This document shows positions 48,245 through 57,460 of a stretch of DNA of 64,000 nt, one piece after another. Within the stretch, counting starts at the first letter, position 1. Every line of letters starts with the position of its first letter. Under the pieces are notes generated by a model. It was not told the origin of the DNA and did no database searches. It was given only the letters and a program-made list of their open reading frames with translations. The position numbers and the translations under genes are program-made. The DNA comes from Clostridia bacterium UC5.1-2E3. Lineage in GTDB: Bacteria > Bacillota > Clostridia > Lachnospirales > Lachnospiraceae. The stretch covers positions 1 through 64,000 of the forward strand of contig BBZO01000005.1 in the NCBI GenBank assembly GCA_001304875.1, read 5' to 3'.

Positions 48245-49781
48245 TTAACGTTTTTTCTGCCGGGATGCAGATTTTTTCTTTCTCTGCTCCTGCACCAGGA
48301 AATTAAACTCCGCCTCCGAGAATCCAGTCTCCTTCAGCCGCTCAAGCCGCCGCTCCCTGCGCCGTTTCCGTTCCTCCGCCTCGCAGCGCTGGCGGTAGGA
48401 GAACCAGGAGACGAGCCCCAGGCCCAGACCGATGATCAGCACGACGCCAGGATGATTTTGATAAACCAGCCGGGGATATTTAAAAATCCGCTCTTCGGCG
48501 CATCCGCTCCGGCGCTGTCCGGAGCTGCTGTCTCATCGGACGCCAGATCCTCGGCGGTCATCAGAGGCGCGGTCTCTGCGGCAGGCTCCGCAGCCGGGGC
48601 GACGGCTGCCGTCGTCTCGGGAATCTCCGTCAGCGAGGCGGGAAGCTCATGCCCGTCAGCCGCCGCGGACGTGTACAGAGAGAGATAGCCGCTTCCCACG
48701 ATCTGGTCGCCGTAGGTGTAAATCACCTGCACGAGGGCTCCCTCCGGCGCATTCTCCGGGAGGTCATAATTCAGCGTGGACTCCGTATCCTCGAAAGAAG
48801 CGCCCACCGGAAGCGTCAGGCTGGAATCCTTGTCCAGGGTAAGAAGCCCGTGCTCGGAAACCGAGAGCCCGGAAATCTGCAGATCGTCCTGGAGCGAGTT
48901 GTACTTCGTGTCATAGTCCGCAGCCTTCAGCGAGGTGAAATTGGAAAAGCCGAAGGTCAGAAGCTTGTCCGTGTCGGAGTAGTGGGTATTGTGCCCGTTC
49001 AGAATGACCGTGACCAGCTCAAAATCGCCCTGCGCCGCGTAGGTCACCAGCGTGTTCCCGGCCAGGGAAGTATACCCGGTTTTTCCCGAAATGACATCGG
49101 GGCGGTACACGGCTTCCCTCTCCTTGAGCATCCGGTGTCCCGGGGAAACGCCCAGTCCCTCCGGATTTTTCCCGTTGGGCGGGAGCTCGTAGTAGCGGGT
49201 GGTGGCGATGGTTAAAAGCTCCGGATTGTCAAATGCCGCCCGGGCGATGAGCGCCATGTCATGGGCGGAGGTGTAGTGCTCCGGATTGTTAAGGCCGCTG
49301 GGATTGGCAAAATGCGAGTCCGTGCAGCCAAGTTCCGCCGCCTTCTGGTTCATCATATCCGCAAACGCGTCGATGGACCGGCCGCGTGCTCCGCCAGCGC
49401 GTTGGCCGCCTCGTTGGCCGATTTGAGCACCATGGCGTAGAGGCAGTTCCGGACGGTGGCCTGGTCACCGGTGTCATAGCCGGCGCTGGTGCTTCCCTCC
49501 TCCACGTTGTAGACCGCATTCTCGGAGAAGGTGACCATATCGTTTAAGTCGCAGTTCTCGATGATGATAAGCGCCGTCAGAAGCTTGGTGATGCTGGCGG
49601 GAAAATATTGTGTGTGAATGTTTTTGCCGTACAGAATGGCGCCCGAGTTGGCGTCCATGACGATGCCGCCGTCCGCCTCGATCTCCACGCCGGCAGGCCA
49701 GGAAGGCGCCGCCAGCGCCGTGGCCGCCGACACGTGAAGGAAAATCCCCAGGCAGAGCAATATATTTAAAATACGTTTCAT
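48245..49781 (-). CDS. Serine-type D-Ala-D-Ala carboxypeptidase (PBP5 family), two frameshifts
   Basis: Trims peptidoglycan pentapeptides. Signal peptide MKRILNILLCLGIFLHVSAA. Active-site motifs: SxxK in YFPASITKLLTALII, SxN in MVLKSANEAANALAEHA and KTG in VISGKTGYTSLAGN. A beta-rich C-terminal domain, a Thr/Pro/Ala-rich linker, one membrane helix (FIKIILA, VVLIIGLGLGLVSWFSY) and a basic tail of about 45 residues follow. Breaks lie near 49,375 and 48,440, each a single lost base. The start at 49781 follows GGAGATTGAAT. About 511 residues corrected. Confidence 0.88.
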
Positions 49782-49872
49782 ATTCAATCTCCAATAAATG
49801 TTTCGCAAATATTACATTTATATCACATTATAGAGGAAAACGCCCTGCTTGCCTAGTCCCTTTTCCGGGCAA

Positions 49873-50562
49873 TTATTTCTGTTTATGCTCTCTCTTTATC
49901 AGAATGGCGCAGACGGCGAACAGAAGCGCCGTCATCCCGGCAAAGGTAATTCCGATCCGCGCCGCCGTGTCCATGAAAAACGGCTCCGGCACAATATTGA
50001 TCAGAAGGTCGGTCCTGGCATCCAGTATCCACAGGTCGTTGTCAAAGAAAATATGGTGGAAAATCACGAAATATTTCGTGAAGTCTGTGGATATGAGCGC
50101 GGCCAGCCCGGCGGTGATGAGGAAAAACAGGCCGGTCCCCGCCATGAGCGCGCGGGGCAGCAGGCGCCGCACGTCGGCCTTCAGAAGAAACAGCAGGGCC
50201 ACGGAAATGGCAGCGGCGGCGAGGCAGATGCGCCTCAGCCAGAGCGCGCCGATGAAAAGCCCCCGCACGTCCTCCATGTGGGCGATCTCCCTGGCGTTAA
50301 AAAACTCTCTGGGCTCGCCGTTCACGATGGTGTCCACGTGCAGGTCCTCCCGGTTCCCGCGCAGATAGGCCATCATCTCGTCGGTCACCTCCAGGAGATC
50401 GTCCATCTCCATGCGGACCGCCTCGGTCACGTTGTATTTGGAATATTCATGCTCATAGTAGCCCGGCGTCCAGTAGGCCACCGCCTCCACCGAGGTGATG
50501 AGGAAAATGATCATCAGGCAGAAGGCGCACAGAACGCCCAGGAAATGTTCAAGCAGTTTCAT
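49873..50562 (-). CDS. DUF1461/TIGR01906 family integral membrane protein
   Basis: A 229-residue protein with four membrane segments. Helix 1 is FLGVLCAFCLMIIFLITSVEAV. An extracellular loop follows containing YNVTEAVRMEMDDLLEVTDEMMAYLRG and FFNAREIAHMEDVRGLF, then three more helices. The loop motif (ExxHMxDV) and topology match DUF1461, a family widespread in Firmicutes with no known activity. It is intact and single, with its own terminator-containing gap upstream. Confidence 0.8.
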   Translation of the reverse strand: MKLLEHFLGVLCAFCLMIIFLITSVEAVAYWTPGYYEHEYSKYNVTEAVRMEMDDLLEVTDEMMAYLRGNREDLHVDTIVNGEPREFFNAREIAHMEDVRGLFIGALWLRRICLAAAAISVALLFLLKADVRRLLPRALMAGTGLFFLITAGLAALISTDFTKYFVIFHHIFFDNDLWILDARTDLLINIVPEPFFMDTAARIGITFAGMTALLFAVCAILIKREHKQK

Positions 50563-50582
50563 AGATGGCTCCTTTCAATAAA

Positions 50583-50617
50583 GCGGGGACATTGCTGAGT
50601 TCCGGCAACGTCCCCGT
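50583..50617 (-). terminator. Terminator hairpin after DUF4145/SH3 gene
   Basis: On the minus strand GGGGACGTTGC pairs with GCAATGTCCCC around a 9-base loop and is followed by GCTTTATT. It lies between the stop of the DUF4145/SH3 gene and the DUF1461 gene start. Confidence 0.65.
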
Positions 50618-50632
50618 CTGTATATCGTCTGT

Positions 50633-51540
50633 CTATTGGGAAACAGGATCGATGTACTGTTTCGATACGTAGGCTTCCCCGCCGTCGTAGCTGATGACGG
50701 CCCATGTGTCGTCGTAGTCTCTTAAAACTCCACAGTGCTGTCCGGCCCGAGAACCACCAGCTTTCTGGAATCCGTGTTCGGCTCCTCGCGAACGTTGACG
50801 GTGGTGTTGGTCTTGTAGGTCACGGTGGACGGCTCGGTGGGAGCTTCGGTGGGCGGCTCCGTGGGCGCCTCCGTCGTCGGCTCCATGGTGGAAAGCGATG
50901 CCTCCGTGGTGATGGGAGCCGTGGTCTGGGCAGCATCATCTTTACCCGGCATGAAAATACGGATGATAAATATAAGTATAATCACCAGTGCCAGCGGAAT
51001 CAGGATGCGAAGCAGTGATCCAGCGCCGAGGGGCGAACTGGACTGGCGTCTCCTGCGCTGCTGGCTGGAGGAGGTGCGCCTCTGCTGCGGACGTCCGGAG
51101 CTGCTTCTCGTCTGAGAGCTTCTGGCGGACGAGGACGTCCGGGACGGCTGCTTGGCGGCCGGCTTCCGGCGCTTCTCGTTGTAATCGTTGGCAAATGTGT
51201 AGACTTCCTGGGAGAGGAGGTGATGGGCCTGGTTGGCGTTGTAGGCGTTATTGTCCTCCTCGTGGATGGCCTTATTTCCGATGGTTCTTATCTTATGATA
51301 GTGCTCGCAGGTGGTCTTGCTGATGATCTGCTCCTCGTAGAGCGCGTCGATCATGTCGATGAGACCGCCCTCCATGATGCCCGCGCGGTCGCACATGGAT
51401 TTCACCATAAATTCAAGGGTCTGACGGGCCCTGATCATGGCCAGGTTGTATTTCTTCTGTCCCAGCAGGCGCTCCGTGTCGCGGACGCCGGTCTGTATCT
51501 TTTCCCAGGTGGACTGGCTGTTGTTCTCTGAAGTTCCCAT
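50633..51540 (-). CDS. DUF4145-like N-domain, membrane helix and extracellular SH3 domain, one frameshift
   Basis: The N-terminal 115 residues (LLGQKKYNLAMIRARQTLEFMVKSMCDRAGI to KIRTIGNKAIHEEDNNAYNANQAHHLLS) match the DUF4145/HEPN-like helical domain. A Ser/Arg/Gln-rich basic linker, one membrane helix (ILIPLALVIILIFIIRIFM) and a Thr/Glu/Pro repeat linker (TEAPTEPPTEAPTEP) follow. The C-terminal bacterial SH3 domain (TVNVREEPNTDSRKLVVLG) continues after a break near 50,724 as WAVISYDGGEAYVSKQYIDPVSQ. It may sense the cell wall outside and carry a cytoplasmic helical domain inside; no role is established. Confidence 0.7.
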
Positions 51541-51727
51541 AGCTTTCTCCTTCGCAAAGTTATCGTATTTCGCTATGAACCTATTATAATATATCTGACA
51601 ATTCTTTGCATCAAGTTTTTGAAGAAATTATAAATTGACAAGATTTTGTAAGAAATTGCAAAACTTGCAAATACATTTGGCGGATGATAAAATAGGAAAG
51701 TAAAGTGAAGCACCAGGAGGAAACAGC

Positions 51728-52363
51728 ATGAGATTACGCCATATACCAGGCTCCGAGGAGGAGATTTTAAAGAGCCCCCACGTGGTTCAGGACGCGAAGG
51801 AGAAGCGGGGCCGCTGGTCGGAGGTGTTTGGAAATGACCATCCCATCCACATTGAGGTGGGCATGGGCAAGGGAAGATTTATCATGGAGCTGGCCCAGAG
51901 AAATCCGCAGATCAATTACGTGGGCATCGAGCGCTATTCCAGCGTGTTGCTGCGCGGTCTGCAGAAGCGGTCGGAGCTTGTGCTTTCCAATATCTATTTT
52001 CTCTGCGAGGACGCCAGGGAGCTGGCGGAGATATTTGCGCCGGGCGAGGTGGAGAAGATTTATCTCAATTTCTCCGATCCGTGGCCCAAGGACAGGCACG
52101 CCAAGCGCCGTCTGACGTCGGAGGCATTCATGGCCGTCTACGATCAGATTCTCAGTCCCGACGGCACGGTAGAGTTTAAGACGGACAACCGGGGACTTTT
52201 CGATTACTCGCTGGAGTCCATTCCCGCGGCGGGGTGGAAGATCGTGGAGCACACCTTTGACCTCCACAACAGCCCCATGGCCGAAGGAAATGTGATGACC
52301 GAGTACGAGATGAAATTTTCCTCGGAGGGAAAACCCATCTGCAAGCTGGTTGCCCGCCGATAA
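51728..52363 (+). CDS. trmB: tRNA (guanine-N7)-methyltransferase TrmB
   Basis: A 211-residue SAM-dependent enzyme that makes m7G46 in tRNA. SAM-binding motif IHIEVGMGKGRFIMELAQRNP, then NYVGIERYSSVLLRGLQK, the catalytic-region motif IYLNFSDPWPKDRHAKRRLTSEAFM, and VEFKTDNRGLFDYSLESI. TrmB is normally single-copy and monofunctional. The gene has a good RBS (AGGAGG) and is intact. A small unknown ORF and trxA follow. Confidence 0.95.
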   Translation: MRLRHIPGSEEEILKSPHVVQDAKEKRGRWSEVFGNDHPIHIEVGMGKGRFIMELAQRNPQINYVGIERYSSVLLRGLQKRSELVLSNIYFLCEDARELAEIFAPGEVEKIYLNFSDPWPKDRHAKRRLTSEAFMAVYDQILSPDGTVEFKTDNRGLFDYSLESIPAAGWKIVEHTFDLHNSPMAEGNVMTEYEMKFSSEGKPICKLVARR

Positions 52364-52414
52364 TAAAATCCATTTTCCTGCATAGACTATGGAAAAAGGC
52401 GAGGCGAGAGCCGG

Positions 52415-52561
52415 ATGGATTTTAAGACAAAGATCGTCCGCTCCTTAGAGAGGGCGACCGCCGACAAGAGAGAGCTGCACGATGTTGTTTTAAAGTACAA
52501 GAAACGTTTCGATGAGGCGGGAAGCGTACTTAAAACGGATTCCAACAGGAAGAAAGAATAA
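52415..52561 (+). CDS. Small 48-residue basic protein upstream of trxA
   Basis: MDFKTKIVRSLERATADKRELHDVVLKYKKRFDEAGSVLKTDSNRKKE, a charged, mostly helical peptide. The stop is 14 bases before the trxA start and the trxA RBS (AAGGAGG) directly follows, so the pair may be cotranscribed. The own ribosome site is weak (GGCGAG). No family is recognised; it could be a real small protein or chance. Confidence 0.4.
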   Translation: MDFKTKIVRSLERATADKRELHDVVLKYKKRFDEAGSVLKTDSNRKKE

Positions 52562-52575
52562 AGGAGGATACACTC

Positions 52576-52899
52576 ATGGCAATGAAATTTACAAATGCGA
52601 ATTTCCAGAGCGAGGTTCTGGAGTCCGGAGTACCGGTGCTGGTGGACTTTTACGCTGAGTGGTGCGGTCCCTGCAAGCAGCTGGGCCCGTTCATCGAGAA
52701 GCTGGCTGCCGACTACGAGGGCCGTGCGAAGGTGGGCAAGGTGAACATCGACGAGGACATGGATCTGGCGCTTAAGTACGGCGTCCAGGCGGTTCCCACC
52801 GTGGTCATCATAAAGAACGGCGAGATTTACAGCCGCATGGTCGGCGTCGCCGACAAAAAGTCGCTGACCGACGCGCTGGACGGCGCGATCCAGGGCTGA
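52576..52899 (+). CDS. trxA: Thioredoxin
   Basis: A 107-residue thioredoxin with the redox site VDFYAEWCGPCKQLGPFIEKLA (WCGPC), the cis-Pro loop YGVQAVPTVVIIKNGE and the C-terminal helix. It reduces protein disulfides in the cytoplasm. Intact, normal length, strong AAGGAGG site. The 5' neighbour is a small basic ORF; tRNA-Lys follows after a gap of 220 bases. Confidence 0.95.
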   Translation: MAMKFTNANFQSEVLESGVPVLVDFYAEWCGPCKQLGPFIEKLAADYEGRAKVGKVNIDEDMDLALKYGVQAVPTVVIIKNGEIYSRMVGVADKKSLTDALDGAIQG

Positions 52900-53057
52900 C
52901 CGGGCGCGGATCCGGCGGTTCCTGCGCAGGGACGATACAGGTGAACAGGGGAGGGCGGCGCGGCCGTCTCCCCTCGTTTCTGGGGAGCTGAAAATCAGAA
53001 GAAAAACCAGAACCGAACGTCCGGCTGAAATTTTGATAAAAATTTTGTAAAAAAAGG

Positions 53058-53087
53058 TTGACATTTTTTCGGCAGGTGAGATACAAT
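53058..53087 (+). promoter_or_regulatory. Promoter of tRNA-Lys
   Basis: TTGACA (53058-53063), an 18-base spacer, TACAAT (53082-53087), 34 bases before the tRNA. Upstream lies an AT-rich near-palindrome, AAATTTTGATAAAAATTTTG (53028-53047), which resembles a segment in the repeat at 57,236. Confidence 0.8.
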
Positions 53088-53121
53088 GTATCACGTGCCA
53101 CGAAGAACGGCAATTAAATAC

Positions 53122-53194
53122 GCGCCTTTAGCTCAGTTGGTAGAGCAGTAGACTCTTAATCTATTTGTCCAGGGTTCGAGTCCCTGAAGGCGCA
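53122..53194 (+). tRNA. tRNA-Lys(CTT)
   Basis: A 73-base tRNA: acceptor GCGCCTT/AAGGCGC with discriminator A, D-arm AGCTCAGTTGGTAGAGCA, anticodon loop CTCTTAA (anticodon CTT), T-arm CAGGGTTCGAGTCCCTG. CCA is not encoded. A short GCAG/CTGC hairpin and a run of eight Ts (to about 53,247) form the terminator. The remaining gap to 53,361 shows nothing else. Confidence 0.97.
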
Positions 53195-53361
53195 CTGAAA
53201 GTTCCGATTTTGCAGACTGAGAGCTGCGGGGTTGGGGCTTTTTTTTGTGCACTGCGGGGGGAGGGAGAAGGATTGTGGGAGAAAGACGTTTTCTCAAATG
53301 AGAGCTTTTTCCTCATAACATCGGCGGCCCGGGGACGCGCCCCGGGCATGGGTGAAGTCAG

Positions 53362-54252
53362 TTATGAAATCCGCCGTCTGCGGATGGTTCGCACAGTGCA
53401 GAAAAGAAGCGCGAGTACGGCTGAACCGGCCAGGAAAGGAAACGGCCCCGGTTTATACGGTTCAATTCCAAGTGTTGTAAAAAGCGGCAGATGCCGGGAC
53501 GCCGCAGAGACATCGTTAAAATGGTAGACCGGAAACACGTCGCCGGCTGGAATCGATTCTTCCCCGGAAATTTCGTTTTCTGCGGATACGGTTTCCCAGT
53601 CTCCGTTAAATGTGCGGGCGGAGGCATCTTCTGCCGGGATGACATAGAGAGCCTTTTCTTCGTCAAACACGATGGCGACGGGGTAGCGGATTCCTGGGAT
53701 GCCGCTGACATATTCATAGGTGTAGTTTTCCGGGGTTAAGCCGGCATTTTTCAAAGAATTATCAACATTTGCGTTTAAATCTACTATTTGATTTTTATAA
53801 GTAATAGATCCGGCAGGGGACCAAACGCCAAGTTTTTCTTTGAGGCTTTCTTTTGCATCTTCGGGAATGTCTTCGTCAATATGCGTAACCTTTGAAAGGT
53901 TGAATAAAACAGTATTTCCCTCTATAAATAAAGGAATCTGCCATGTGCAGTAACTTTCATTTAACATCTCTATAATATCAGAGTTCTTATCGGTTTTCTT
54001 TTTGAAAAGATCGGAGCAGCTGTAAATTCGATAGGCCTTTTCAAAGTCTATATCCGCTTCGGTAATTTTGCGCGGTATATCGCCGCGCGCTCCTCCATAA
54101 TTTACGGTGAAGATGATATCTTCCGCCGCCTCCCCAATCTCCTCTCTTTCCCCAGCGGAATCGATCAGATCTCTTTTTCCCGCAAACGCAGCCGGGCAGC
54201 AGAATGCCAGCGAGCATATCATTATAATAAGCGCGCAGATATATTTCTTCAT
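53362..54252 (-). CDS. Secreted, membrane-anchored protein of unknown family
   Basis: About 296 residues. Signal peptide MKKYICALIIMICSLAFCCPAAFA, then an extracellular region with IIFTVNYGGARGDIPRKITEADIDFEKAYRIY, YCTWQIPLFIEGNTVLFNLSKV and GIPGIRYPVAIVFDEEKALYVIPAED. A C-terminal membrane helix (FLAGSAVLALLFCTVRTI) and RRRR follow. I chose the ATG at 54252, where the signal peptide begins, over 54273. No catalytic motif is seen and the family is not recognised. Intact. It follows a regulator gene but is separated from it by a terminator. Confidence 0.65.
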   Translation of the reverse strand: MKKYICALIIMICSLAFCCPAAFAGKRDLIDSAGEREEIGEAAEDIIFTVNYGGARGDIPRKITEADIDFEKAYRIYSCSDLFKKKTDKNSDIIEMLNESYCTWQIPLFIEGNTVLFNLSKVTHIDEDIPEDAKESLKEKLGVWSPAGSITYKNQIVDLNANVDNSLKNAGLTPENYTYEYVSGIPGIRYPVAIVFDEEKALYVIPAEDASARTFNGDWETVSAENEISGEESIPAGDVFPVYHFNDVSAASRHLPLFTTLGIEPYKPGPFPFLAGSAVLALLFCTVRTIRRRRIS

Positions 54253-54275
54253 CAAAACACCTCCCTCTTCCAAAA

Positions 54276-54313
54276 AAGACTTAAACTGACAGTGTCTGCC
54301 GGTTTAAGTCTTT
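54276..54313 (-). terminator. Terminator after XRE-cupin regulator
   Basis: GACTTAAAC pairs perfectly with GTTTAAGTC around a 15-base loop, with A/T tracts on both sides (AAAAAAG and CTTTTTAA). It ends minus-strand transcription from the XRE-cupin gene. Confidence 0.8.
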
Positions 54314-54340
54314 TTAATTCGTATCAAATGTACCCGTCCA

Positions 54341-54944
54341 TCAAAACAGAGTATTTAACGCATGGACATCCGTGCGCCCCTTGAAGGGATTCGGCGCGTT
54401 GATGGAGAGAAGCTTCGCGGTCTTGTTGGTGAAATTCAGCCAGTTGTGGGACTCGTTGGAGTGGATCTGGATGCTGTCGCCGGGGTAAAGCGTGTACTCG
54501 CGGTCGTTGATATATACGTTGACAATTCCTTCTAATATATAGATAAATTCCTCGCCGCTGTGGTTCATCATCACCATATCTTCCTTGCTGGGGTTGGGAA
54601 CCGGCAGAAGCTGGATCAGACGCGGCAGGATATCGTAGGAGCCACGTCGTTGCTCAGGAGATACTGCATGATCTGTGAGCTGATCTGGGTGCAGGGCAGG
54701 TCAAAGCTGCGCATGACCGGATCGGGGGCGGATGGGGCGGAGTCCTCGAAAAAGCTGGACAGGGAAACGCCCAGAATGTCCGCGATTTGGAGAGGGAGTC
54801 GATGGCGATGGAGGACATGCCTCTCTCGATCTGTGACAGGAATCCGATGGACAGCCCGGACTCTTCGCTCAGCTGCTTTAATGTATATTTTTTGCTGGTT
54901 CTCAGCGCTTTTAATTTCGATCCAATGGTGAGATTGTGGTTCAT
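54341..54944 (-). CDS. XRE-cupin transcriptional regulator, two frameshifts
   Basis: The N-terminal helix-turn-helix reads MNHNLTIGSKLKALRTSKKYTLKQLSEESGLSIGFLSQIERGMSSIAIDSL. The C-terminal cupin reads MVMMNHSGEEFIYILEGIVNVYINDREYTLYPGDSIQIHSNESHNWLNFTNKTAKLLSI with His/Glu metal-type ligands. Breaks lie near 54,790 and 54,640. About 202 residues corrected. Such MerR-size XRE-cupin proteins sense small metabolites. It is divergent from the P5C dehydrogenase gene and is its likely regulator. Confidence 0.85.
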
Positions 54945-55292
54945 GGAACTGCCTCCTGTGAAATTATAGTTTTATAATACTAAAATTTTAATCATAAGTC
55001 AAATGAGGAACGGGAAAATAGCACGAAATAAATTTGTATATATGAAAATTGAAAAAGGGAACAAAAGCGGAAAATGGGACAAAAATGCGCAGATATACGC
55101 AATAAACATGAAAACACAAACAATATATTTCACTTAATATAAAATAAAATGATAAAAAATTTCATAAATACTAAAAATATTTTTAAAAAACTATTGCAAT
55201 GAAAATGAAAAAGTATTATACTGTGAGTGAAATTGAGAAAAGCCATATTCACCATAGTGAAATACACCCAGAAAATTGAAGGAGGACAAAAA

Positions 55293-56920
55293 ATGAACAA
55301 TGGACATTTTACCGTACCGGAGCCAATCAATGAGCCGGCGAAGGGCTATCTGCCGGGCAGTCCCGAGAGAGCTTCCCTGAAAGCGGAGCTGGAGAGACAG
55401 TCCCAGACCGTTGTGGAGATCCCCATTATCATTGGGGGAAAAGAGTATAAGACGGGCAATATGGGAACCGTCGTGATGCCTCATGATCATGGTCACGTGC
55501 TTGCAAAATATCACATTGCAGGCGAGAAGGAGCTTCGCATGGCCATGGACGCGGCGATGGAGGCCAAGGAGATGTGGGAGGCGCTTCCCTGGGAGCACCG
55601 CGCTTCTATTTTCTTAAGAGCGGCGGAGCTGCTGGCCGGCCCGCGCAGAGATAAACTGAATGCGGCCACCATGCTGGGACAGAGCAAGACCGCTTATCAG
55701 GCCGAGATCGACTCCGCCTGCGAGCTGACCGATTTCCTTCGCTACAATGTTTACTACGCAGAGCAGCTTTACAAACAGCAGCCGTCCAACTCCTGGGCCG
55801 TCTGGGATCACATGGAGTACCGTCCGTTAGAGGGCTTTGTGATGGCGCTCTCACCGTTTAACTTTACATCCATCGGCGGCAACCTGCCGACGGCTCCGGC
55901 CATCATGGGCAACACCGTCGTTTGGAAACCGTCCCAGACCGCGACGCTCTCTAACTACTACTTCATGAGACTTCTTGAGGAGGCAGGACTTCCGGCCGGC
56001 GTTATCAACTTCGTTCCCTGCAGGGGCTCCGATGTAAGCCGCTATGTACTGTCTGATCCGAGAATGGCAGGCTTCCATTTCACCGGATCCACCGAGGTGT
56101 TCAGCAGCGTGTGGACGCTGGTTGGCGAGAACATCAAGAGCTACCGCTCCTATCCGAGACTGGTCGGCGAGACCGGAGGAAAGGATTTCATCTTTGCCCA
56201 CAGCTCCTCCGACGTGCCGGCGCTGGTTTCTGCCATGGTTCGCGGTGCGTTCGAGTACCAGGGCCAGAAGTGCTCCGCCGTGTCCAGAGTGTATGTTCCG
56301 AAGAGCATCTGGCCGGAGGTGAAAGAGGGCGTTCTCGCCGAGACCGCGAAGCTCAAGGTGGGAGATCCCAGAGATTTCACCAGCTTCATGTGCGCAGTCA
56401 TCGACAAGAAAGCATTTGACAGCATTGCCGGATACATCGATTACGCCAAGGAGTCCCCGGATGCAGAGGTTCTCTGCGGCGGCTACGACGGAAGCAAGGG
56501 CTATTTCGTGCAGCCCACCGTAATCCAGGCATTAAAGCCCGATTTCAAGACCATGAAAGAGGAGATCTTCGGGCCGGTGATGACCGTTTACGTATACGAG
56601 GATGAAGATCTGGATGCCATGCTCAAAGAGTGCGACGAGGCTCACCCTACGCCCTGTCCGGCGCCATCTTCGCCCAGGACCGCCTTGCCATCGCCAAGAT
56701 GGAGGCAGCTCTCAGAAATGCAGCCGGCAACTTCTACATCAACGACAAGCCCACCGGCGCAGTGGTAGGCCGTCAGCCCTTCGGCGGAGCCAGAGCATCA
56801 GGCACCAACGATAAGGCCGGCAGCATGCTGAACCTCATCCGCTGGGCCAGCCCCAGAACCGTCAAAGAGTGCTTCCTCCCCACCGGAGAAATCACCTACG
56901 GCTACATGGCAGAAGAGTAA
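55293..56920 (+). CDS. 1-pyrroline-5-carboxylate dehydrogenase (glutamate-semialdehyde dehydrogenase), one frameshift
   Basis: An aldehyde dehydrogenase of the P5CDH type, oxidising glutamate semialdehyde to glutamate with NAD in proline or arginine breakdown. It shows ALSPFNFTSIGGNLPTAPAIMGNTVVWKPSQ, MAGFHFTGSTEVF, RLVGETGGKDFIFAH (catalytic Glu), FEYQGQKCSAVSRVYVP (catalytic Cys) and EEIFGPVMTVYVYED. One base is lost near 56,640; the end SGAIFAQDRLAIAKMEAALRNAAGNFYINDKPTGAVVG is in the restored frame. The start at 55293 follows GGAGGAC. No proline dehydrogenase is nearby. Confidence 0.9.
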
Positions 56921-56972
56921 AAAACAGATAAAAAACTAAATCACCTTCCTACAAAACTCAACATAACCCGGA

Positions 56973-57013
56973 GATGCCGCAAAATCACAACTTGGAGATG
57001 ATCTTGCGGCATC
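56973..57013 (+). terminator. Terminator after P5C dehydrogenase gene
   Basis: GATGCCGCAA (56973-56982) pairs perfectly with TTGCGGCATC (57004-57013), followed by TTGTCTTGATT. Confidence 0.7.
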
Positions 57014-57104
57014 TTGTCTTGATTAGGGGAAATGACTCTGTCCTGGTGATATAAATATCCCAACAGAGGAAAATATTTTAGGTGCGATGTTCCCGGCCTG
57101 CGAA

Positions 57105-57353
57105 GCAGGAGAATCCACCGGGGAGATGACGGCGACATGAGAAACGATTCGGTATGACTTAGACAGGCAGTGCCGGGAGTGCCGGGGTTGCAGCCGGCGC
57201 ACAACGCCGGCTGACAAAGAGAGCGTGGAGAGCAAAATTTTATCAAAAATTTTGTTCGACTGCTCTCGGTCCCCGGCAGCGGACGGCGATGCCTGTCTTA
57301 GACATACCCATCGTTTCTCCCGGAGCCGTCATCTCCCCGGTGGATTCTCCTGC
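57105..57353. repeat. Long imperfect inverted repeat with nested hairpins, upstream of moeB
   Basis: An arm at 57105-57168 (begins GCAGGAGAATCCACCGGGGA) and its reverse complement at 57291-57353 match over about 63 bases with few mismatches. Between them are a perfect GCAGCCGGCG/CGCCGGCTG-type hairpin and GAGAGCA/TGCTCTC enclosing a palindromic CAAAATTTT...AAAATTTTG. No ORF fits. It could be a MITE-like insertion, a structured RNA or a long terminator. It fills the gap between the dehydrogenase terminator and moeB. Confidence 0.8.
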
Positions 57354-57460
57354 CCCCCGCCTCCCGCGACTCCCAAATTTCACCTCCCCCCTCATATTGT
57401 AAAAAAATTTCACCTATGTTAAAATCACCATAGACAATTTTCAGCAGGAGGTACCAGCCC

